A stretch of DNA of 64,000 bases from Silurus meridionalis (lineage: Eukaryota > Chordata > Actinopteri > Siluriformes > Siluridae): assembly GCF_014805685.1 (NCBI RefSeq), contig NC_060906.1, positions 10,701,846-10,765,845 on the forward strand, given 5' to 3'. Shown here piece after piece: positions 59,776 to 64,000 of the stretch; within the stretch, counting starts at the first letter, position 1, and each line of letters begins with the position of its first letter. Made by a program: the position numbers and the translations under genes. The notes below the pieces were generated by a model. The model was not told where the DNA came from. It made no database searches and worked only from the letters and a program-made list of their open reading frames with translations.

Positions 59776-60838
59776 GTGTGTGTGTGTGTAAGCAGGAGGC
59801 TATTATTAAAAGGCCAAGATGATCAGTGGCCTAAGGCCATAAAGCAGAGAGAAAATTCATTATAATCAATCTTGATCTTTCAGAGGAGACACAAGATAGT
59901 GTGCTGCCTCAGGGACTGGTTGGTGTGTGTATGGAATGTGTTTTAAGACTTCATGTGTAAGAAATGTGTTTGTCTTTACAGGTTTATTTATGACGCCTCC
60001 TTGCTGCACGTGAATGTCAATGACATCAAAGATGGAATTAGCAGGAATATTTTTCTTTATACTTATTGTCTAGGAAATTATACAATTATACAATCAGCAA
60101 AGGCAGGTTCAGCATGATAATAATATTGGTAATAGAGAGGGAGGGAGAGAGAGAGAGCGAGAGAGAGAGAGAGAGAGAAAGACTACCCCTTAACAAGCTT
60201 TCATTTTTTCTACTAATTTCCACTTGTTCTCAAACCATTTATTTTCCAAAGTAAAATGTTTATCCACAGCTCAGAGCCAAATTGTCTCTCGTACACGAGA
60301 GAGCAAGAAAAGTTAAACAAATGCAAAAATGAATACCACAAAAAAAAGAAACATAAATAACAGGTTACTTCAGGGTCAAATTGTATTCATAAGTTACAAA
60401 TGGAACCGTGGCATGGCTGTAATTGCAATTACACCTGATTATTTAGTCAATTATCGACGCTTAGCATGAGGGTCGGACGGAAATACACTGTGCCACCTCC
60501 AAACATTCCTGTTCATAACGCTTCAATGCCAATAACACAGAGGATGTTAATTTGTTCATCAGGTGAAAAATTAGATGAAATTATATATATTTTTTTCTCT
60601 GCCAGTTCGAAGCCACAAGTCTCGTTATTAAATCTAACAGCAAGAAGAGGTGATCATTCTCACAATAAATATAGTGGCTTCATTGGGGAGTGTAGTTTTA
60701 TATGACAAAATATCTTATAAAAACTTTCATAGTGGTGGTATTACATTTTCTTATTTTGATCCAGTAGTGTAATGGCAACAATCCGACAACAATTCCAAAC
60801 AAATATTATCATCAAAGCCGAAATTACGGCAGTAACTA
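59576..60838. other. Non-coding sequence with GT and GA arrays
   Basis: (GT)n at 59722-59789 with one interruption and (GA)n at 60137-60180. The rest is not recognised. Confidence 0.5.
59722..59789 (+). repeat. (GT)n microsatellite
   Basis: About 68 bp of GT interrupted once at about 59774. Confidence 0.95.
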
Positions 60839-62243
60839 CAGGGAGTGCAGAATTATTAGGCAAGTTGTATTTTTGAGGATCAATTTTATTTGAGGATTTA
60901 ATTTGAACAACAACCATGTTCTCAATGAACACAAAAAACTCATTAATATCAAAGCTGAATATTTTTGGAAGTAGTTTTTAGTTTTAGCTATTTTAGGGGG
61001 ATATCTGTGTGTGCAGGTGACTATTACTGTGCATAATTATTAGGCAACTTAACAAAAAACAAATTCATACCCATTTCAATTATTTATTTTTACCAGTGAA
61101 ACCAATATAACATCTCAACATTCACAAATATACATGTCTGACATTCAAAACCAAACAAAACAAATCAGTGACCAATATAGCCACCTTTCTTTGCAAGGAC
61201 ACTCAAAAGCCTGCCATCCATGGATTCTGTCAGTGTTTTGATCTGTTCACCATCAACATTGCGTGCAGCAGCAACCACAGCCTCCCAGACACTGTTCAGA
61301 GAGGTGTACTGTTTTCCCTCCTTGTAAATCGCACATTTGATGATGGTTCTCAATGGGGTTCAGATCAGGTGAACAAGGAGGCCATATCATTAGATTTTCT
61401 TCTTTTATACCCTTTCTTGCCAGCCACGCTGTGGAGTACTTGGGCGTGTGTGATGGAGCATTGTCCTGCATGAAAATCATGTTTTCTTGAAGGATGCAGA
61501 CTTCTTCCTGTACCACTGCTTGAAGAAGGTGTCTTCCAGAAACTTTACCAATCCAGCCACGGGCCCATCCATCTGGCCCATCAAGACTCACTCTCATTTC
61601 ATCAGTCCATAAAACCTTAGAAAAATCAGTCGAGATATTTCTTGGCCCAGTCTTGACGTTTCAGCTTGTGTGTCTTGTTCAGTGGTGGTCGACTTTCTGC
61701 CTTTCTTACCTTGGCCATGTCTCTGAGTATTGCACACCTTGTGCTTTTGGGCACCCAGTGATGTTGCAGCTCTGAAATATGGCCAAACTGGTGGCAAGTG
61801 GCATCTTGGCAGCTGCACGCTTGACTTTTCTCAGTTCACGGGCAGTTATTTTGCGCCTTGGTTTTTCCACGCTTCTTGCGACCCTGTCGACTATTTTGAA
61901 TGAAACGCTTGATTGTTCGATGATCACGCTTCAGAAGCTTGGCTATTTTAAGACTGCTGCATCCCTCTGCAATATATCTCACTATTTTTGGCTTTTCTGA
62001 GCCTGTCAAGTCCTTCTTTTGACCCATTTTGCCAAAGGAAAGGAAGTTGCCTAATAATTATGCACACCTGATATAGGGTGTTGATGTCATTAGACCACAC
62101 CTTCTCATTACAGAGATGCACATCACCTAATATGCTTAATTGGTAGTAGGCTTTCCAGCCTATACAGCTTGGAGTAAGACAACATGCATAACGAGGATGA
62201 TGTGGTCAAAATACTCATTTGCCTAATAATTCTGCACTCCCTG
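60839..62243 (-). mobile_element. Complete Tc1-like transposon with TA target duplication
   Basis: Left end CAGGGAGTGCAGAATTATTA and right end CTAATAATTCTGCACTCCCTG are exact inverses over about 20 bp. TA flanks both sides (60837-60838, 62244-62245). Inner copies of the motif, GCATAATTATTAGGCAAC at 61031-61048 and its inverse at 62046-62063, give IR/DR ends of about 200 bp. Length 1405 bp. The ends are intact, so this copy could in principle be a substrate if a related transposase were supplied. Confidence 0.95.
61165..62027 (-). pseudogene. Tc1-like transposase, nearly full length with frameshifts
   Basis: Starts at 62027 with MGQKKDLTGSEKPKIVRYIA and a helix-turn-helix (SSLKIAKLLKRDHRTIKRFI). 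A frameshift follows GRKKR. KITARELRKVKRAAAK continues in a second frame, and RDMAKVRKAESRPPLNKTH in a third. The first Asp is in VLWTDEMRVSLDGPDGWARG, the second in FMQDNAPSHT and the Glu in [11 protein letters not shown] small deletion after IENH shifts the frame before IKCAIYKEGKQYTSLNSVW. The TGA is at 61167-61165. About four frameshifts occur, and all catalytic residues remain. Confidence 0.9.
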
Positions 62244-62297
62244 TATAAGAATACTATGGTCTTTATCTCTCTTTGATGCACTTGGACATCTTGGACA

Positions 62298-64000
62298 GAA
62301 ATCCAAGATGGCGGCGCGGCAGTAGCTCGCAGCGGCCTCTCCGGATCCAAAATGGTGCTTTCACCATATTTAGCCCGACCTTCCACAATACATGGACACC
62401 AGAGTCAGCTGTGTTCATGTGTACGACCACCAGACACTGCTACGGTACAGGCATCATGCAACCAACAATCTGCATGATGATCTTATCAACAACCTTCGCG
62501 ACCTCGGCTTGCTGCGACCTCGGCCACATAGACCAGGCCCCAGCCCTCGGTGTTACCTGATGCCGGTGGCGGAGAGGAGACCTCAGCGCTGTTCGAGGAA
62601 GCGGAAGCGCGGCAAGCGGGCGGGTGTCCGTGCTAGGCTAAATGCTAACCCTAGCCGGCCGGCTCTCCCGTCCATTTTCTTTCAACGTCTGCTCCTGGAT
62701 AATAAACTGGACTACATCCGACTCCAGCAAACCACACGGCGAGTTTAGAGACTGTTGCGTCTTTGTTTTCACGGAGGCGTGGCTCAGCGACAGAGTTCCG
62801 GACGCCGCCATCCAGCTAGACGCTAACCGTGTTTCGAGCCGACAGAAACACAGCTCTGTGCGGTAAGACTCGCGGTGGTGGCGTGTGTGTTTATATCAAC
62901 ACGGAATGGTGTAAGAGCTCTGTGCTTGTTTCATGTTACTGCTCATCGCTAGTGGAGTTTGTGACTGTTAGATGCAGACCTTTTATTTACCACGGAATTC
63001 ACCACAGTTTACATCGTCGGAGTGTACATTCCTCCCAGTGCTAATGCTAAGAGGCACTGAGTGAACTCTACGGCGCTATTAGCGACCTGCAGAATGCTCA
63101 CCCGACGGATTGTTTATTATCGCCGGAGATTTCAACCATGCGAATCTCAAGACTGTGCTTCCTAAACTCCATCAGCATGTGGACTTTGCAACGAGAGGAG
63201 CGAACACGCTGGATCTTGTTTACACAAACATCCCGGCGCGTATCGTGCGGAGCCCCGCCCCATCTCGGATACTCAGACCACTGCTCTGTTATGTTGATTC
63301 CAGCATACAGACCGCTCATCAGACGCTCTAAACCGGTTCTGAAACAGGTGAAAACCTGGCCAGAAGGAGCTACTTCTGCTCTTCAGGACTGTTTTGAGTG
63401 CACTGACTGGGACATGTTTAGAGAGGCTGCAACCTACGGCGATTCCATCAACTTGGAAGAGTACACATCATCAGTGACCTGCTACATCAGCAAGTGCGTT
63501 GACGATGTGACCATCTCCAAGTCCATCACTACACGCTCCAATCAGAAGCCGTGGATGACTGCAAATGTGCGTGCGCTGTTGAAACAAAGAGACTCTGCCT
63601 TCAGAACAGGGGACAAGGCGGCCTTAAAACAGCAAGGGCCAAACTGTCTCGTGCTATCAGAGAGGCAAAGCGCGCGCACGCGAAGAAAATCCACGACCAC
63701 TTCCAGGACAGTGGAGACACTCGGCGCATGTGGCAGGGCATCCAGGTGATCACGAATTACAAGACCACATCACCTGCTTGTGACCGTGACGCCTCCCTCC
63801 CAGATGCGCTGAACGACTTCTACGCCCGGTTTGAGGTACAGAACAACGTGGTGGCGAGGAAGACCATCCTCCTCCCACTGACCAGGTGCTCTGTCTAACC
63901 ACAGCTGAAGTGAGGAAAACTCTATGCAGAGTTAACCCACGGAAGTCTGCTGGACCTGACAACATTCCTGGCAGGTGCTCAGAGAATGTGCAGAACAACT
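62298..64000 (+). mobile_element. jockey/L2-group LINE, 5' part, runs off window
   Basis: Starts near AAGATGGCGGCGCGGCAG, a usual 5' UTR start for this fish LINE. GC-rich and CpG-bearing compared with its surroundings. Endonuclease and the start of reverse transcriptase sequence follow. The 3' half lies beyond the window. I place it in the jockey/L2/Rex group without being sure of the clade. Confidence 0.8.
62640..64000 (+). pseudogene. jockey/L2-group LINE ORF2 remnant (endonuclease and RT start)
   Basis: The endonuclease starts with [16 protein letters not shown] and [20 protein letters not shown]. It continues [20 protein letters not shown], then [18 protein letters not shown] (catalytic GDFN) and [18 protein letters not shown] (SDH motif). 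A linker with [20 protein letters not shown] follows. [14 protein letters not shown] at about 63935 is the entry to the reverse transcriptase. At least five frameshifts break it, and the frame is still incomplete at the window end. Confidence 0.85.

Overview
This window looks like a piece of teleost fish nuclear DNA, most likely from an ostariophysan such as a catfish or characin (that placement is an impression from repeat content, not a demonstrated fact). The evidence is AT-rich non-coding sequence packed with fish-type repeats: at least ten decayed Tc1-like transposons from several different families, TA/GT/GA/GATA microsatellites, tRNA-derived SINEs, an RTE-type LINE, a jockey/L2-type LINE, a DIRS-like retroelement, hAT-like elements and pogo/Tigger-like MITEs. 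I found no convincing host protein-coding exon, rRNA gene or functional tRNA gene. Every coding-like stretch I can identify belongs to a mobile element, and nearly all are broken by stops, frameshifts or deletions.

Layout. 1-1.1 kb: Tc1-like element cut by the window start and lacking the catalytic core. 1.3-1.65 kb: first copy of a short decayed Tc1/mariner-type family seen at least five more times. 3.8-4.3 kb: a tRNA-Glu-headed SINE next to a pogo-like MITE. 4.5-5.9 kb: hAT-like element. 6-14.7 kb: mostly unannotated AT-rich DNA with microsatellites and SINE pieces. 14.7-23.5 kb: MITEs, a truncated Tc1, an LTR-like repeat, long TA and GT arrays. 24.7-27.55 kb: deleted DIRS-like retroelement with another repeat inside it. 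29.6-30.4 kb: hAT element with a BED-finger remnant and a near-perfect 8-bp target duplication. 31.8-32.05 kb: a non-repetitive block that may be a conserved regulatory element. 32.3-33.8 kb: a nested stack (5'-truncated RTE LINE, LTR-like repeat, hAT-like element, GATA array, dispersed repeat). 35.5-37.0 kb: nearly whole Tc1 element. 39.6-42.8 kb: deleted Tc1, two pogo-like elements joined by a TA array, and a 126-128 bp inverted duplication at about 85% identity. 43.2-44.1 kb: decayed Tc1. 44.1-49.4 kb: the longest stretch with little recognisable. 49.4-52.45 kb: nearly full-length RTE-type LINE. 52.6-59.6 kb: SINEs, Tc1 remnants, MITE and pogo-like element. 60.84-62.24 kb: complete Tc1 element with TA target duplication. 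62.3-64 kb: 5' part of a jockey/L2-type LINE running off the right edge.

The parts relate mainly through mobilisation. The SINE at 3.8-4.0 kb has a tRNA-Glu-like head joined to sequence matching both the 5' end and the 3' end of the RTE LINE at 49.4-52.45 kb, so the LINE is the likely partner that copied it. A second SINE family carries an L2-like tail. Short decayed elements depend on the transposases of Tc1, pogo and hAT relatives. The most unusual non-transposon signals are the inverted duplication at 41.4/42.7 kb and a weaker inverted pair at 6.6/8.0 kb. Family assignments come from recognised motifs and remembered repeat consensus sequence; no database search was possible.
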